Shown here one piece after another: positions 16,279-26,323 of a stretch of DNA of 64,000 nt. Every line of letters starts with the position of its first letter. Within the stretch, counting starts at the first letter, position 1. The stretch is from contig NZ_CP104965.1 of assembly GCF_025452235.1 (NCBI RefSeq), positions 1,302,001 through 1,366,000 of the forward strand, given 5' to 3'. The notes beneath the pieces are model-generated. The model was not told the origin of the DNA. It did no database searches and was given only the letters and a program-made list of their open reading frames with translations. Made by a program: the position numbers and the translations under genes. The DNA comes from Devosia neptuniae (lineage in GTDB: Bacteria > Pseudomonadota > Alphaproteobacteria > Rhizobiales > Devosiaceae).

Positions 16279-18973
16279 CGCGGAGTTTCTTTAGTTCGTA
16301 GAGGGCTTCGATCGCTTGCTTGGGGGTCATTTCGTCGGGACGAACGGCGTCGAGCGCGGCATGGACTGGGTCAGGGCCCGCCGGTTTGGCAGCAGGCTGA
16401 TGGGCAAAGAGCGGCAGATCATCTAACACGCTGGCCTTCTGGCTGGAAGAGGCCGTTCCGGCCGAGCGTTGTTCGAGAATATCAAGCACCTGGCGGGCGC
16501 GGGCAAGCACCGGTTCGGGCAGGCCGGCCAAGCGCGCCACCTGGATGCCATAGGAACGGTCGGCGGCGCCGGGTCCCACTTCGTGCAGGAACACCACCTC
16601 GCCCTCCCATTCGCGCACCTTCATGGTGACATTGGACACGCGGGAGAGGGTTTTAGCCAGGCTCGTCAATTCGTGGAAATGGGTGGCAAACAGCGCCCGG
16701 CAACCGGTGGTTTCGTGCAAAGCCTCGACGGCCGCCCAGGCGATGGAGAGACCATCAAATGTCGCGGTGCCGCGGCCGATTTCGTCCAGCACCACCAGCG
16801 AGCGCCGGGTGGCGCGATTGAGAATGGCCGAGGTTTCGACCATTTCGACCATGAAGGTCGAGCGGCCATGGGCAATGTCGTCGGATGCGCCGACGCGGGA
16901 AAAGACCCGGTCGATGACCCCGATATGGGCCGAGGCGGCGGGCACGAAACTGCCCATTTGCGCCAGAATGGCGATCAGCGCGTTCTGGCGCAGAAAGGTC
17001 GATTTACCGCCCATATTGGGGCCGGTGACCAGCCAGAGCCGGCCGCCACCGATATCGTCGGCGCCGGAGAGGTCCGCGTCATTGGCGACAAAGCTGTGGC
17101 CCTCGGCCTGCACCATATCCTCGACCACCGGATGGCGGCCGGCCTTGATCTCAAAGGCCAGGGACGTGTCGATTTCCGGCCGGGCATAATTGCGGGTGGC
17201 GGCGAGATGAGCGAGCGCGGCGGTGACGTCGAGTTCGGCCAGGGCGTCGGCGAGTTCGCGTAAGGCCTCGGTGCGGCCGAGAGCCTCGCTGCGCAGGCTC
17301 GAAAAGATCTTCAGCTCGATATCGAGCGCCGCCTCATGGGCGCGGGCAATGCGGCCTTCGAGATCGGCCAATTCGGTCGTGGTGAAGCGCATGGCATTGG
17401 CCAGCGTCTGGCGATGGATAAAGCTCTGGCGATGCGGCTCTTCGAGCAGCCTGGTGCCATGGGCGGCGGGCACTTCGACGAAATAGCCGAGCACGCCATT
17501 ATGCCGGATCTTGAGCGAGCGGACGTCGGTTTCCTCGATCAGCCTGGCCTGGAGCGCGGCGACGACAGCCCGGGTCTCGCTGGCCAGCGCGCGCTCGTCA
17601 TCGAGGGTCTGGTCATAGCCCTTGCGCACAAAGCCGCCATCGCGGCTGAACAGCGGCAATTCATCATCGAGCGCCAGCGCCAACATGGAGGCCAGCGGCG
17701 CGGGCGCAGCGGCCAGGGTCGCCGAGAGCCGGGCAAGGACCGTGGGAACGTCATCGAGCCGGGCGAAATGGCCCGAGAGCGCAAGAGCGGCACTGACCGC
17801 CTTGCCGATGGCGGCCAGATCGCGCGGGCCGCCGCGATCGAGTGCCAATCGCGTCAGGGCGCGGGCCAGATCGGGCACGGCCTTGAGATCGCTACGCAAA
17901 CGGCCATTGAGCATGGTATCGCCGGCCAGAACCGAGACGGCATCGAGCCGCTCGTTGATCGCCGCCGCATCGGCCAGCGGCGCCGCCAATCGCGCCGAGA
18001 GCAGGCGCGAGCCGGGGGCGGTGACGGTGAGATCAATGGCATTGCGCAGCGAGCCGCGTTGCTGGCCGCGCTGGGTCTGGTGCAGTTCCAAACTCGCGCG
18101 GGTAGCCTGATCGATGGCCATGCTGCGGGCAGTAGCGCCCAGCACGGGCGCGCGCAGGGCGACGCCGACGCCCTTCTGGCTGTCGCTGATATAGGCGACG
18201 ATGGCGCCCAAAGCCGAACGTGCGGCGCGGGACAGCGCGGATGGGTCAAAAGCACCGCCAGGAAAAGCGTCGCGCAAAGTGGCCGATGCCGCTTCGCTGT
18301 CAAAACTTTGCGCCGGGGCGATATGGCTGATCGGCAGCCAGGCGGGCGCGAACAGGTGCCGCTCCACCAAAGCCAGGCGCGTCGCCTCGCTCAGGATCAG
18401 CTCGGCCGGATCGATGCGGGCCAATTCGTCCTGCAATTGATCGGCGGCGAGATCGGCGGTGAAGCTTTCCCCGGTCGATACATCGGTCCAGGCGAGGGCG
18501 AAATCGGTTTCCCCATGCCGCACCATGGCGAGGGCGGCGAGGAAATTGCTGGCACGAGCGTCGAGGTGATCGTCCTCGGTCAGCGTACCGGCGGTGATCA
18601 GCCGCACGACATCGCGTTTGACCACCGATTTGGCGCCGCGCTTTTTGGCTTCCTTGGGGTCTTCCACCTGTTCGCAAATGGCGACGCGATGGCCCAGTTT
18701 GACCAGCTTGTTGAGGTAGTCGTTGGCGGCATGGATGGGCACGCCGCACATGCCTATATCCTGGCCCAGATGCTTGCCGCGCTTGGTCAGCACGATGCCC
18801 AGGGCGGCGCTGGCGATCTCGGCGTCCTCGAAGAACAGCTCGTAGAAATCGCCCATGCGGTAGAACAGCAGATAGCCCGGATTGACCGCCTTGATCTCGA
18901 AATACTGCGCCATCATCGGCGTGAGGGCCGGGGCGGGCGAGAGGGATGCGGAGTCGGGGAGCGACTGGTCCAT
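16259..18973 (-). CDS. mutS: DNA mismatch repair protein MutS
   Basis: A 904-aa mismatch-recognition ATPase. The N-terminal mismatch-binding domain has the GDFYELFFEDA motif (the Phe-x-Glu wedge), the core and clamp follow, and the ATPase carries Walker A GPNMGGKSTFLRQ, the STFMVEM switch and Walker B LVVLDEIGRGTATFDGLS. The C-terminal part ends in a helix-turn-helix tail. It is the first gene of the mutS-glnD-murJ-trpS-usp series. The chosen ATG gives MDQSLPDSAS; the conserved domain starts a little later at MMAQYFEIK. Confidence 0.97.
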   Translation of the reverse strand: MDQSLPDSASLSPAPALTPMMAQYFEIKAVNPGYLLFYRMGDFYELFFEDAEIASAALGIVLTKRGKHLGQDIGMCGVPIHAANDYLNKLVKLGHRVAICEQVEDPKEAKKRGAKSVVKRDVVRLITAGTLTEDDHLDARASNFLAALAMVRHGETDFALAWTDVSTGESFTADLAADQLQDELARIDPAELILSEATRLALVERHLFAPAWLPISHIAPAQSFDSEAASATLRDAFPGGAFDPSALSRAARSALGAIVAYISDSQKGVGVALRAPVLGATARSMAIDQATRASLELHQTQRGQQRGSLRNAIDLTVTAPGSRLLSARLAAPLADAAAINERLDAVSVLAGDTMLNGRLRSDLKAVPDLARALTRLALDRGGPRDLAAIGKAVSAALALSGHFARLDDVPTVLARLSATLAAAPAPLASMLALALDDELPLFSRDGGFVRKGYDQTLDDERALASETRAVVAALQARLIEETDVRSLKIRHNGVLGYFVEVPAAHGTRLLEEPHRQSFIHRQTLANAMRFTTTELADLEGRIARAHEAALDIELKIFSSLRSEALGRTEALRELADALAELDVTAALAHLAATRNYARPEIDTSLAFEIKAGRHPVVEDMVQAEGHSFVANDADLSGADDIGGGRLWLVTGPNMGGKSTFLRQNALIAILAQMGSFVPAASAHIGVIDRVFSRVGASDDIAHGRSTFMVEMVETSAILNRATRRSLVVLDEIGRGTATFDGLSIAWAAVEALHETTGCRALFATHFHELTSLAKTLSRVSNVTMKVREWEGEVVFLHEVGPGAADRSYGIQVARLAGLPEPVLARARQVLDILEQRSAGTASSSQKASVLDDLPLFAHQPAAKPAGPDPVHAALDAVRPDEMTPKQAIEALYELKKLRDDARRS

Positions 18974-19057
18974 GAATGCTTTAAACTATGCGGCAGGAAG
19001 CGGCCAAACTAGGGCAGGTTGCAGCCCGATACAACCGCGCAAGGCTCATTGTCCCGC

Positions 19058-19363
19058 TCAATTGCCACCCAGAATCAGCCACCAGGCAAGGCCCTGCGCG
19101 ATGACGAAACCGAGCACGGCCGACCAGCTCAGACTATCGGCGGTATGGGCGGGAAAGCGGAACCAGCCCAGATGGGCGGCGACGCGCAAAATGGCCAGGA
19201 CGATGAAGACGGTGAGATAGGCCAGCAGGGCATAAAAGCCGATGGTCCAGCCCTTGGCGTAATTATTGTCGGTGCCCGGAACGCCCAACAGCCACGGCAC
19301 GGTGGCGAGGGCACAGAGCACGGCAAGGATGATGGGTACGGCGGTGATCAGGAAGCGACGCAT
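19058..19363 (-). CDS. Small hypothetical membrane protein
   Basis: A 101-aa protein with about three hydrophobic segments (ITAVPIILAVLCALATVPWLL; GFYALLAYLTVFIVLAILRVA; WSAVLGFVIAQGLAWWLIL). I do not recognise a family. It lies between mutS and the DUF2189 gene, all on the minus strand; the terminator between it and DUF2189 shows that it has its own transcript. The mixed composition and codon use look native. Confidence 0.7.
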   Translation of the reverse strand: MRRFLITAVPIILAVLCALATVPWLLGVPGTDNNYAKGWTIGFYALLAYLTVFIVLAILRVAAHLGWFRFPAHTADSLSWSAVLGFVIAQGLAWWLILGGN

Positions 19364-19383
19364 GACAGCTCGGCCAAAGACAA

Positions 19384-19410
19384 GGGCACCGGCCAGAGGA
19401 ACCGGTGCCC
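19384..19410 (-). terminator. Hairpin terminator after the DUF2189 gene
   Basis: The arms GGGCACCGG and CCGGTGCCC form a stem downstream of the DUF2189 stop, followed on the minus strand by the moderately T-rich TTGTCTTTG. Confidence 0.65.
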
Positions 19411-19435
19411 AGGATTATGGCGGAATGTTCGGGCT

Positions 19436-20287
19436 TTAGCGAGTTTTTGCTTTGGCCATGGCTGCCCGGCGACGCGGCCGCGGCGCCATTTCGACCGGCT
19501 CGATCACCTTGCGGTAAAGGTGCCAGGTGGCATGGCCAAAAATCGGGATCACCACGGCTAGCCCGACAAACAGCGGCAGCGAGCCCAGCGCCAGTCCGAT
19601 GGCGACGATCAGGCCCCAGGCCAGCATGGGGATGGGGTTTTTCAGCACGGCACGGATCGAGGTGGTGACAGCGACATAGGCGCCGACATCGCGATCGAGC
19701 AGCAGCGGGAACGCCACGACCGTGGTGCACAGCGTGATCACGGCAAAGGCCAGGCCCAAGAGATTCCCCACGATCAGCAGCGTCCAGCCTTCCGGCGTGG
19801 TCAGCACCTGATTGATCAGTGCGCTGAGCTGGGTGGGCGCGGAAGAGCCGAAGAGGTTTTCATAAAGCCCCTGCGCCGCCGTCAGCCAGAGGGTGAAGAC
19901 GGCAAACAGGAATACCCCGATAGCGGCAATCGAGGCGATGGCGGGCGAGCGCAGCACCTCGAAAGCGTGGATCCAGGAGGTATCGAGCCCCAATTCGCGC
20001 CGGCGGCTGATTTCATACAGCCCGATGGCGGCGAAGGGGCCGATCAGGGCAAAGCCGCCCATCAGCGGATAGAGCAGGGGCCAGGTGTGATAGCCCGACA
20101 TCCACACCGCCAGCACGATACCGACAATCGGATAGATCAAAGTGAGCAGCACATAATGGGATGGTTTGGCCCAGAAATCGGACGCGCCGCGTTTGAGGGC
20201 ATCGAATAGATCGGCCAGGGTGATTTTACGAACTGTTGGGTGGTCCAGCACCTCGGTGGCGCCACCGATGACGTGAAAATTCGCCAT
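19436..20287 (-). CDS. DUF2189 domain membrane protein
   Basis: A 283-aa polytopic inner-membrane protein with about six hydrophobic segments. An N-terminal cytoplasmic stretch (VRKITLADLFDALKRGASDFWAKPSHY) leads into the first membrane segment; LIGPFAAIGLYEISRRRELG and the GHATWHLYRKVIEP ending are typical of DUF2189, often annotated as cytochrome c oxidase subunit I-like or simply membrane proteins. A very basic tail (RPRRRAAMAKAKTR) should be cytoplasmic. The function is unknown. Its 5' leader can fold into a nested hairpin (20314-20364). Confidence 0.85.
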   Translation of the reverse strand: MANFHVIGGATEVLDHPTVRKITLADLFDALKRGASDFWAKPSHYVLLTLIYPIVGIVLAVWMSGYHTWPLLYPLMGGFALIGPFAAIGLYEISRRRELGLDTSWIHAFEVLRSPAIASIAAIGVFLFAVFTLWLTAAQGLYENLFGSSAPTQLSALINQVLTTPEGWTLLIVGNLLGLAFAVITLCTTVVAFPLLLDRDVGAYVAVTTSIRAVLKNPIPMLAWGLIVAIGLALGSLPLFVGLAVVIPIFGHATWHLYRKVIEPVEMAPRPRRRAAMAKAKTR

Positions 20288-20313
20288 GAAATGTCCTCCT
20301 CCAGAACATGGGG

Positions 20314-20364
20314 AGGTCGCGTTGCATGACCGGGTAACATCGCTTCGGCCACGAAGCGCGACCT
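20314..20364 (-). promoter_or_regulatory. Nested hairpin in leader of the DUF2189 gene
   Basis: The outer arms AGGTCGCG (20314-20321) and CGCGACCT (20357-20364) enclose an inner perfect hairpin CGCTTCG-GCCA-CGAAGCG (20341-20358). The structure ends about 15 bases before the ribosome-binding site of the DUF2189 gene. It could be a regulatory leader or an operator; nothing shows which. Confidence 0.4.
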
Positions 20365-20454
20365 GCTAGACGAGGAAGAATAGCCTAGCTGCGGCAGATT
20401 GTCGCCCCCAGCTCGGAAAATTGTGAAGGGGGAGCCCCAATGGTCGAGGCTCCG

Positions 20455-20559
20455 CGTCCCCTCCCCCTTGAGGGGAGGGTTAGGGTGGGGGTCGGCGAGG
20501 ACCAGCGCCGGGGCCACAAGGCCCCCCACGCCGGCCCTCCCCTCAGGGGGGAGGGAGGG
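20455..20559. repeat. Dispersed palindromic element (CTTGA-loop type)
   Basis: The left hairpin CCCTCCCC-CTTGA-GGGGAGGG (20459-20479) and an inverted right arm of the same sort (about 20534-20555) enclose GTGGGGGTCGGCG. It fills the gap between the start of the DUF2189 gene and the end of the GH43 gene. The same loop occurs in the elements at 31393, 49081, 52003 and 61441. Confidence 0.75.
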
Positions 20560-20566
20560 CCAGACC

Positions 20567-22177
20567 CTAAATCTCGTAGCGGTCCGTCGGATCCTCGACC
20601 GGCCGATAGACAAAATAATCAAAATCAGCGGGACTCGCCGTGCCATTCAGATCATGCGCGGCCATGCCGACAAAGGCGCCGGTGAAGCTGCCATGGGCCT
20701 GATGACCCCCGCATTCATCCGAGAGGAGCGAGGCGTCGAGCACGGGGCCGATGGGCTGCAAATCCTGGCCTTCGAGTGCATAGAAGAATTGCAGCTTCGG
20801 CCCGCGAATGCGCAGGGCCAGCTTGACCTTGCCTGTGTTGGGAATCTGCACGGGATCGGCCGGGAAGCGCAGATTGCCGTCGGGCCAGCTCATTTCCGAA
20901 CTCATCAGCAGCAATTCGCGCTGGCCGTCGGAATGGGCGGTAACGGCCAGATAGAAGAAATTGTAGCGGCTGTAATAGGCCGTCAGGCCCGCCATGGTGC
21001 GCTCGTCGGTGGCCGCGAAATCGAGCACGGTTTCCGCATCATAGGAGAAATGGGTCTGGCGGCGGGCGACAAGGGATTGCTCGAACCATGAGCCGATCGA
21101 TTCGCGACCGAACAGGCGCAGCTTGTTGTCCTTGAGGGCAAAAATCCGTTCCGGCTCGGGCGTGCGCAACCATTGGAAATCCTTGTGCAGCGCGCCTTCG
21201 AACGTATAGCGCTGCTCGGACCAGTATTTGGCAGCGTCGAACGTGCCGGGCACTTCCACATGCAGCGAGGGGACCGGCCCGTGTTTCACGTGAATCCAGT
21301 CATCTTCGCCCCAATAGGCTTCCTGAATGGCGGTTTCGCGACCCAATACGCAGCGGCGGTTCTGCGTGGTGGGGCGGCCGGTCAGATGCACCAGATAGGT
21401 CTTGCCCTCGGGCGTTTCGACCAGATCGCCATGCCCGGCGCGCTGCAGGGCGGCAAAGGGCGCGTCCTTGGAGGTCAGGATGTGCTTGTCGGGATGGGTC
21501 TCGTAGGGTCCCCAGATAGTGCGCGAGCGCGCAAAGGTGACGGCGTGGTCATAGGCCGTGCCGCCCTCGGCGGTCAGCAAATAATACCACCCGTTGCGCT
21601 TATAGAGATGCGGGCCTTCGACCAGCTTGAGGTCAGTACCCTGGTAGATATTCTTGATCGGGCCGACCAGCTTGCCCTGGGCGGGATCGAATTCCTGCAA
21701 TGCAATACCGGCGAACTTCAGCGGCCGCGTGCGGTGGTCCCACAGCATGTTGACGAACCACTTCTTGCCGTCGTCATCATGGAACAGTGAGGGGTCAAAG
21801 CCCGAGGAATTGGCATAGATCGGGTCGGACCAGGGACCCTCGATGGCAGGCGCGGTGACAATGTAGTTATGCGCGTCCTTGAACGAGCCGTCCTTGCGCT
21901 TGACGTCGGTATAGACCAGCCAGAATTTTTCACCGTCATGGGTGAGGCAGGGCGCCCAGACGCCGCAGCTATCGGGATCGCCGCGCATGTCGAGCTGCGC
22001 CTTGCGCGTCAGCGGCCGGGTGACCAGGTCCCAATTGGCAAGGTCCTTCGAGTGGTGGATCTGCACGCCCGGGAACCACTCGAAGGTCGAGGTGGCGATG
22101 TAATAATCCTCGCCGACCCGCAGGATGGACGGATCGGGGTTGAAGCCGGGCAGGATGGGATTGGTGATCTGGGGCAT
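20567..22177 (-). CDS. GH43 family beta-xylosidase
   Basis: A 536-aa glycoside hydrolase that releases xylose from xylo-oligosaccharides. The five-bladed propeller starts NPILPGFNPDPSILRVGEDYYIATSTFEWFPG with the catalytic base Asp; the general acid Glu lies in LKLVEGPHLYKRNGWYYL, and the Asp that tunes it in SSGFDPSLFHDDDG. A C-terminal GH43_C2 beta-sandwich (residues about 320-530) fits intracellular bacterial xylosidases. No signal peptide is present. It follows xylA after 125 bases on the same strand. Confidence 0.95.
   Translation of the reverse strand: MPQITNPILPGFNPDPSILRVGEDYYIATSTFEWFPGVQIHHSKDLANWDLVTRPLTRKAQLDMRGDPDSCGVWAPCLTHDGEKFWLVYTDVKRKDGSFKDAHNYIVTAPAIEGPWSDPIYANSSGFDPSLFHDDDGKKWFVNMLWDHRTRPLKFAGIALQEFDPAQGKLVGPIKNIYQGTDLKLVEGPHLYKRNGWYYLLTAEGGTAYDHAVTFARSRTIWGPYETHPDKHILTSKDAPFAALQRAGHGDLVETPEGKTYLVHLTGRPTTQNRRCVLGRETAIQEAYWGEDDWIHVKHGPVPSLHVEVPGTFDAAKYWSEQRYTFEGALHKDFQWLRTPEPERIFALKDNKLRLFGRESIGSWFEQSLVARRQTHFSYDAETVLDFAATDERTMAGLTAYYSRYNFFYLAVTAHSDGQRELLLMSSEMSWPDGNLRFPADPVQIPNTGKVKLALRIRGPKLQFFYALEGQDLQPIGPVLDASLLSDECGGHQAHGSFTGAFVGMAAHDLNGTASPADFDYFVYRPVEDPTDRYEI
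21283..21296 (+). repeat. GTTTCACGTGAATC 14-mer, copy 1 (inside the GH43 gene)
   Basis: An exact copy of the repeated 14-mer. It contains a CACGTG core like parS and ends in GAATC, a GANTC methylation site. Here it encodes part of WIHVKHGP on the opposite strand. Confidence 0.7.
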
Positions 22178-22202
22178 ATTTCCTCCTCCCCGCCACCGCT
22201 TC

Positions 22203-22290
22203 CCTTCTCCCCTTGTGGGAGAGGTGGCGCGCAGCGCCGGATGAGGGGTCTGCGATGGTTGAAAGACCCCCTCCCTGGCAGGGAAGGGGT
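22203..22290. repeat. Dispersed palindromic element between xylA and the GH43 gene
   Basis: Shows the layout of the 49081 and 52003 elements: a hairpin around CTTGT, then GGCGC-GCA-GCGCC, then GGATGAGGGGTCTGC, then a GGGTC/GACCC-rich right part. The second hairpin replaces the GCCC-GAA-GGGC hairpin of the other copies, so pairing is kept while the bases differ. Confidence 0.7.
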
Positions 22291-22302
22291 CAGCGTTTTG
22301 GC

Positions 22303-23610
22303 TTAGACGAAGCGGTTGATCAGGTTTTCGAGATATTCCTGGCGGCCGGATTTGGGCTGCGGGTTGATGCCATCGGCATGCACCTTGGCGGCAATGTCAG
22401 CCAGGCTCAGCTTGCCGGCAAGGATGTCCTTGCCCAGGCCATTGTCCCAGCCGGCATAGCGGCCATCGAGCAGCTTGTCATATTCGCCATCCTCGATCAG
22501 GGCGACGGCGCCCTTGAGGCCGCGCGCCAGGGTGTCGAGACCCAGGATGTGGCCATGCAGCAGGTCTGCCGGGTCCAGCGACTGGCGGCGCACCTTGGCG
22601 TCGAAGTTGAAGCCGCCCTTGCCCAGACCGCCCTGCTTGAGGATGTAGTAGAAGGCCAGAGCCATTTCGCCCGCATTGTTGGGGAAGTGGTCGGTATCCC
22701 AGCCGGACTGCAGATCGTTGCGGTTGGCGTCGACCGAACCAAGCTGGCCCAGCGAAGAGGCAATAGCCAGTTCATGCTCGAAGGAGTGACCGGCGAGGAA
22801 GGCGTGGCCAACCTCGATATTGCACTTCACCTTCTTTTCGAGGCCGTATTTCTGCAGGAACCCAAACACCGTGGCGACGTCGAAGTCGTACTGGTGCTTG
22901 CTCGGCTCCTGCGGCTTGGGCTCGATCAGGATCTGACCGGTAAAGCCGATCTTTTCGGCATGCTCGATGACCAGGTGCAGGAAGCGGGCCATCTGGTCCT
23001 GTTCCTGGCCGATCTTGGTATTGAGCAGGGTTTCGTAGCCTTCACGGCCGCCCCAGAGCACATAGTTCTCGCCGCCCAGTTCATTGGTCAGCTCGAGCAC
23101 GGCCTTCACCTGGCCGGCGGCATAGGCGAAGATTTCGGGATCGGGATTGGTGGCGGCGCCCGCCATATAGCGGCGGTTGGAGAACAGGTTCGCCGTGCCC
23201 CAGAGCAGCTTCTTGCCGCTTTCCTGCATCTTGGATGCAAGGATATCACCGATGACGCGCAGGTTCTTGTTGCTCTCCTCGAGCGTTGCGCCTTCGGGGG
23301 CCACGTCAACGTCGTGGAAGGCGAAGAAGGGCACGTCGATCAGGTTGAAGAATTCAAAGGCCACTTCGGCCTTGAGCTTGGCGCCTTCCAGACCCTTGTC
23401 GAACCAGGGGCGGTCGAAAGTCCGGCCGCCGAACGGGTCGCCGCCTTCCTGGGCAAAGGTGTGCCAATAGGCGATGGCGGGGCGGATATGGTCTTCCATC
23501 CGCTTGCCGGCGATCACTTCGTCCTTGTTGTAATGACGATAGGCCAGCGGGTTCTTGCTGGCAGGGCCTTCATACTTGACCTGGCTCAGGCCCTTGAAAA
23601 AATCACTCAC
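22303..23610 (-). CDS. xylA: Xylose isomerase
   Basis: A 435-aa class II xylose isomerase that converts D-xylose to D-xylulose in the cytoplasm. The catalytic His-Asp pair is in [14 protein letters not shown], and metal ligands are visible in [18 protein letters not shown] and in the later [17 protein letters not shown]. The start is GTG at 23610, overlapping the xylB stop as GTGA, with GAGGAGG upstream. xylB-xylA are translationally coupled, and GH43 follows. Confidence 0.97.
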   Translation of the reverse strand: MSDFFKGLSQVKYEGPASKNPLAYRHYNKDEVIAGKRMEDHIRPAIAYWHTFAQEGGDPFGGRTFDRPWFDKGLEGAKLKAEVAFEFFNLIDVPFFAFHDVDVAPEGATLEESNKNLRVIGDILASKMQESGKKLLWGTANLFSNRRYMAGAATNPDPEIFAYAAGQVKAVLELTNELGGENYVLWGGREGYETLLNTKIGQEQDQMARFLHLVIEHAEKIGFTGQILIEPKPQEPSKHQYDFDVATVFGFLQKYGLEKKVKCNIEVGHAFLAGHSFEHELAIASSLGQLGSVDANRNDLQSGWDTDHFPNNAGEMALAFYYILKQGGLGKGGFNFDAKVRRQSLDPADLLHGHILGLDTLARGLKGAVALIEDGEYDKLLDGRYAGWDNGLGKDILAGKLSLADIAAKVHADGINPQPKSGRQEYLENLINRFV

Positions 23611-25070
23611 GAAATTGCCTCCTCGATGGCAGGGTAAAGGGCGCGGTAGCGCGCATATTGATCGGAATAGGCGGCCGACAGGGATGTGTCGGGCGCGATG
23701 ACGGTTTTGATCGGCGGCATGGTCATGACATCAGCGGGATTAGCCCCGGTGGCGGCGCAAAGGCCGAGCCGGGCAGCCCCCAGCGCCCCACCAAAATCGC
23801 CGTCCTCGGGGAGGGCGATTTCCATGTCGAGATTGGTTGCCAGCAGCTTGAGCCAGAGCGCAGATTTGGAGCCACCTCCGACCGCCAGCAGACGGTCGAT
23901 CTTGGTGCCGGCATCGGAGAGGACACGCTGGCAATCGCGCATGGCGAACGTCACGCCTTCCATCACGGCCTGGGCCAATTGCGCCGGTTCCGTGCTCTGG
24001 CTGAGGCCGGTGAAGGAGCCGCGGGCCCTAGCATTATTATGCGGGGTGCGCTCGCCCGACAGGTAGGGCAGGAAGATTTCCTCGCCCGGCCCTTTGAACT
24101 GGGCTTCGGCAGCGCGGGAGAGATCGGCCTGCTTCTGGCCGGTGATGCGCGACAGCCAATTGAGGCTATCGGTGGCGGACAGGATCACTCCCATCTGGTG
24201 CCAGGTATCGGGAATGGCGTGGCAGAAGGCGTGCACGGCGCCCTTGGTATTGGGGCGAAACTTATCGTTGGAAACGAACAGCACGCCCGACGTGCCCAGC
24301 GACACAAAGCCCTCGCCGGGCCGGATGGCGCCGATGCCGCAGGCCGAAGCGGCATTGTCGCCAGCGCCGCCGGCAATAACCACATCGCCCGACATGCCCC
24401 AACGGGCAGCGAATTCGCGCTTGAGATTGGCTGAAGGGGCCGAGCCTTCAACCAGGCGCGGCATGTGCGAGCGGTTCAGCCCGGTGACGGCCAGTAATTC
24501 ATCGGACCAATCGCGCTTGGCAACATCGAGCCAAAGCGTGCCGGCGGCGTCGGACATGTCCTCGACATGCTCGCCGCTCAGCAGCAGCCGCACATAGGCC
24601 TTGGGCAGCAGCACCTTGGCGATTCTGGCGTAAATGTCCGGCTCATGCTTGCGCACCCAGGCGATCTTGGGGGCGGTAAAGCCGGGCATGGCGATATTGC
24701 CGGCAATGTCGCGCAGGCTCGGGAGCGCGGCTTCCATCTCGAGGCATTCAGCGGCCGAGCGGCCGTCGTTCCACAGGATAGAGGGGCGCAGGATTTCGTC
24801 ACCTTTGCCCAGCAGCACCGCGCCATGCATATGGCCGGACAGGCCAATGCCGCGCACTTTGGCGAGCTCGGCCGGATGGCTGGCTTTGAGCTTGTCCACT
24901 GCGGCGAGCGTTGCCGTCCACCAATCATTGGGGTTCTGTTCGGACCAGCCGGGATGGGGGCGCACGGGCTCGACGGCGGGGGCCGAGGCGTCGCCAACGG
25001 GCTTGCCATTATCGTCGATCAGCAGCGCCTTGACGCCGGACGTGCCGATATCGATGCCGAGAAAAGTCAT
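23607..25070 (-). CDS. xylB: Xylulokinase
   Basis: A 487-aa FGGY-family sugar kinase that phosphorylates D-xylulose to xylulose 5-phosphate. The FGGY pattern begins [20 protein letters not shown], continues with SEQNPNDWW and the substrate-binding [10 protein letters not shown], and ends with the ATP-binding [14 protein letters not shown]. Start ATG at 25070. It precedes xylA with a four-base overlap and follows the LacI-type regulator after 90 bases that hold a small palindrome. Confidence 0.96.
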   Translation of the reverse strand: MTFLGIDIGTSGVKALLIDDNGKPVGDASAPAVEPVRPHPGWSEQNPNDWWTATLAAVDKLKASHPAELAKVRGIGLSGHMHGAVLLGKGDEILRPSILWNDGRSAAECLEMEAALPSLRDIAGNIAMPGFTAPKIAWVRKHEPDIYARIAKVLLPKAYVRLLLSGEHVEDMSDAAGTLWLDVAKRDWSDELLAVTGLNRSHMPRLVEGSAPSANLKREFAARWGMSGDVVIAGGAGDNAASACGIGAIRPGEGFVSLGTSGVLFVSNDKFRPNTKGAVHAFCHAIPDTWHQMGVILSATDSLNWLSRITGQKQADLSRAAEAQFKGPGEEIFLPYLSGERTPHNNARARGSFTGLSQSTEPAQLAQAVMEGVTFAMRDCQRVLSDAGTKIDRLLAVGGGSKSALWLKLLATNLDMEIALPEDGDFGGALGAARLGLCAATGANPADVMTMPPIKTVIAPDTSLSAAYSDQYARYRALYPAIEEAIS

Positions 25071-25119
25071 GAGGCACGTACCTCATTGGCGGTCACAAAC
25101 AACATCTGAACGTCCTCCC

Positions 25120-25134
25120 GGCCCATTTTGGGCC
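25120..25134. promoter_or_regulatory. Palindrome between the LacI regulator and xylB
   Basis: GGCCCATTTTGGGCC forms a six-base-pair hairpin with a short loop in the 90-base gap. It could be an operator or a weak attenuator. Confidence 0.3.
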
Positions 25135-25160
25135 ACGCCGGTTTGGTGATGGCGTGCTTC

Positions 25161-26204
25161 TTAGCGCAGATTGTCGCGCAGGAAAATCCCGATTTCAATG
25201 GGGGCATTGCCGGAAAGCCCATTGCCGCCCAAAGCCAGGGCTCGCGCCGCCGCAATCGCCTGGCGAATTTCGCCGTCCGGATTCTGGTCGAGCACCACGT
25301 CAATCGCCCCGCCGACCAGGCCTTGCCGCGTGGCGGCGGTCAATTCATGGGCGATGACGCGGATGGCGCCGGCGCGCCCGGAATTATCCAGCGCCTTGAC
25401 CAGCCCGGTATTGCCTGCGCCCAGATTATAGAGCCCGGCAAGATCGGGGTGCTCGACGAGGAGCGCGGCGACGATTGATTCGGTCTGGGAGGCTTCGTCA
25501 TGCCCCTCGAGCGGCCCCACCACGGTGACCGCGGGAAATTCGGCCGCCAATGCCGCATGAAAGCCAGCCAGGCGATCGGAGTGATCGCGCAGATGCAGCG
25601 AGCCGGCGATCAGTGCCACCTTGCCGCCATGCGGCAGGAAGCGACCGAGCAGGGATGCGGCCGTGCGGCCGGCCGCGACGTTGTCGATGCCGATGAAATG
25701 GCGGCGCTGCGAACCGGGCAGGTCCGACACCAAGGTGAGCACGGCAATATCGCGTCGGCTGGCAGCGTCGACGGCGGCCAGCACGGCCGGATCTTCCCCT
25801 GCCACGATCACCGCGCAATCGCAGATTTTCGCATCGAGCCCATCCAGCGCCCGGGCCAGGGCGGCGCCATCCAGCGCCTTGACCCGCAAAATCTGGATAT
25901 GCACCCGATCGCTCAGCGCCGGCGCGGTCCAGCGCTCGATCGCCTCGGCGAGGCTAGCCATGAAAGCATTGGAGCCGTCCGGGATGACGAAGGTAACGCC
26001 GATATCGCGGGCGCGGGCCAATAGCGACGCCGACAGATCGCGATGAAAGCCGATCTCGGCAATGGCCGCTTCGACCTTTTCGACGGTGGCGGCGCGTACG
26101 CCGGGACGTCCATTGAGCACGCGATCGACCGTGGCCAGCGACACGCCCGCCACCCGCGCCACGTCATGGACGGTGACGCGCCGTCTGCCAGCGATCTCAT
26201 TCAC
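25161..26204 (-). CDS. LacI-family transcriptional regulator of the xylose module
   Basis: A 347-aa regulator with an N-terminal LacI helix-turn-helix (VTVHDVARVAGVSLATVDRVLNG, residues about 9-31, with the hinge helix near LSASLLARA) and a periplasmic-binding-protein-like effector domain to the C-terminus. It starts with GTG at 26204, supported by GGAAAG. Being directly upstream of xylBA-GH43 and divergent from galM, it very likely represses the xylose genes with a sugar as inducer. The inducer identity is inferred. Confidence 0.9.
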   Translation of the reverse strand: MNEIAGRRRVTVHDVARVAGVSLATVDRVLNGRPGVRAATVEKVEAAIAEIGFHRDLSASLLARARDIGVTFVIPDGSNAFMASLAEAIERWTAPALSDRVHIQILRVKALDGAALARALDGLDAKICDCAVIVAGEDPAVLAAVDAASRRDIAVLTLVSDLPGSQRRHFIGIDNVAAGRTAASLLGRFLPHGGKVALIAGSLHLRDHSDRLAGFHAALAAEFPAVTVVGPLEGHDEASQTESIVAALLVEHPDLAGLYNLGAGNTGLVKALDNSGRAGAIRVIAHELTAATRQGLVGGAIDVVLDQNPDGEIRQAIAAARALALGGNGLSGNAPIEIGIFLRDNLR

Positions 26205-26323
26205 GGCACTTTCCTTCCCTCATTGCCCGTACACTCGACACCGCCCGAGAAAAGGTCAAGTCCGACATTGCAGGGCGCCGAGAAAGCGCGCTAGACCATA
26301 GCGCCAAAACCTGGAGGGGCAGC

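Noticed and set aside
13471..16629. 1052-aa open frame on the + strand over glnD and the mutS end
   Set aside because: It is the complement shadow of glnD, caused by high GC and codon bias. It has no family motif, and glnD has all its domains in the other strand.
17336..19012. 558-aa open frame opposite mutS
   Set aside because: Shadow frame; its composition is Gly/Gln/His-rich as expected for antisense frames, with no ribosome-binding site.
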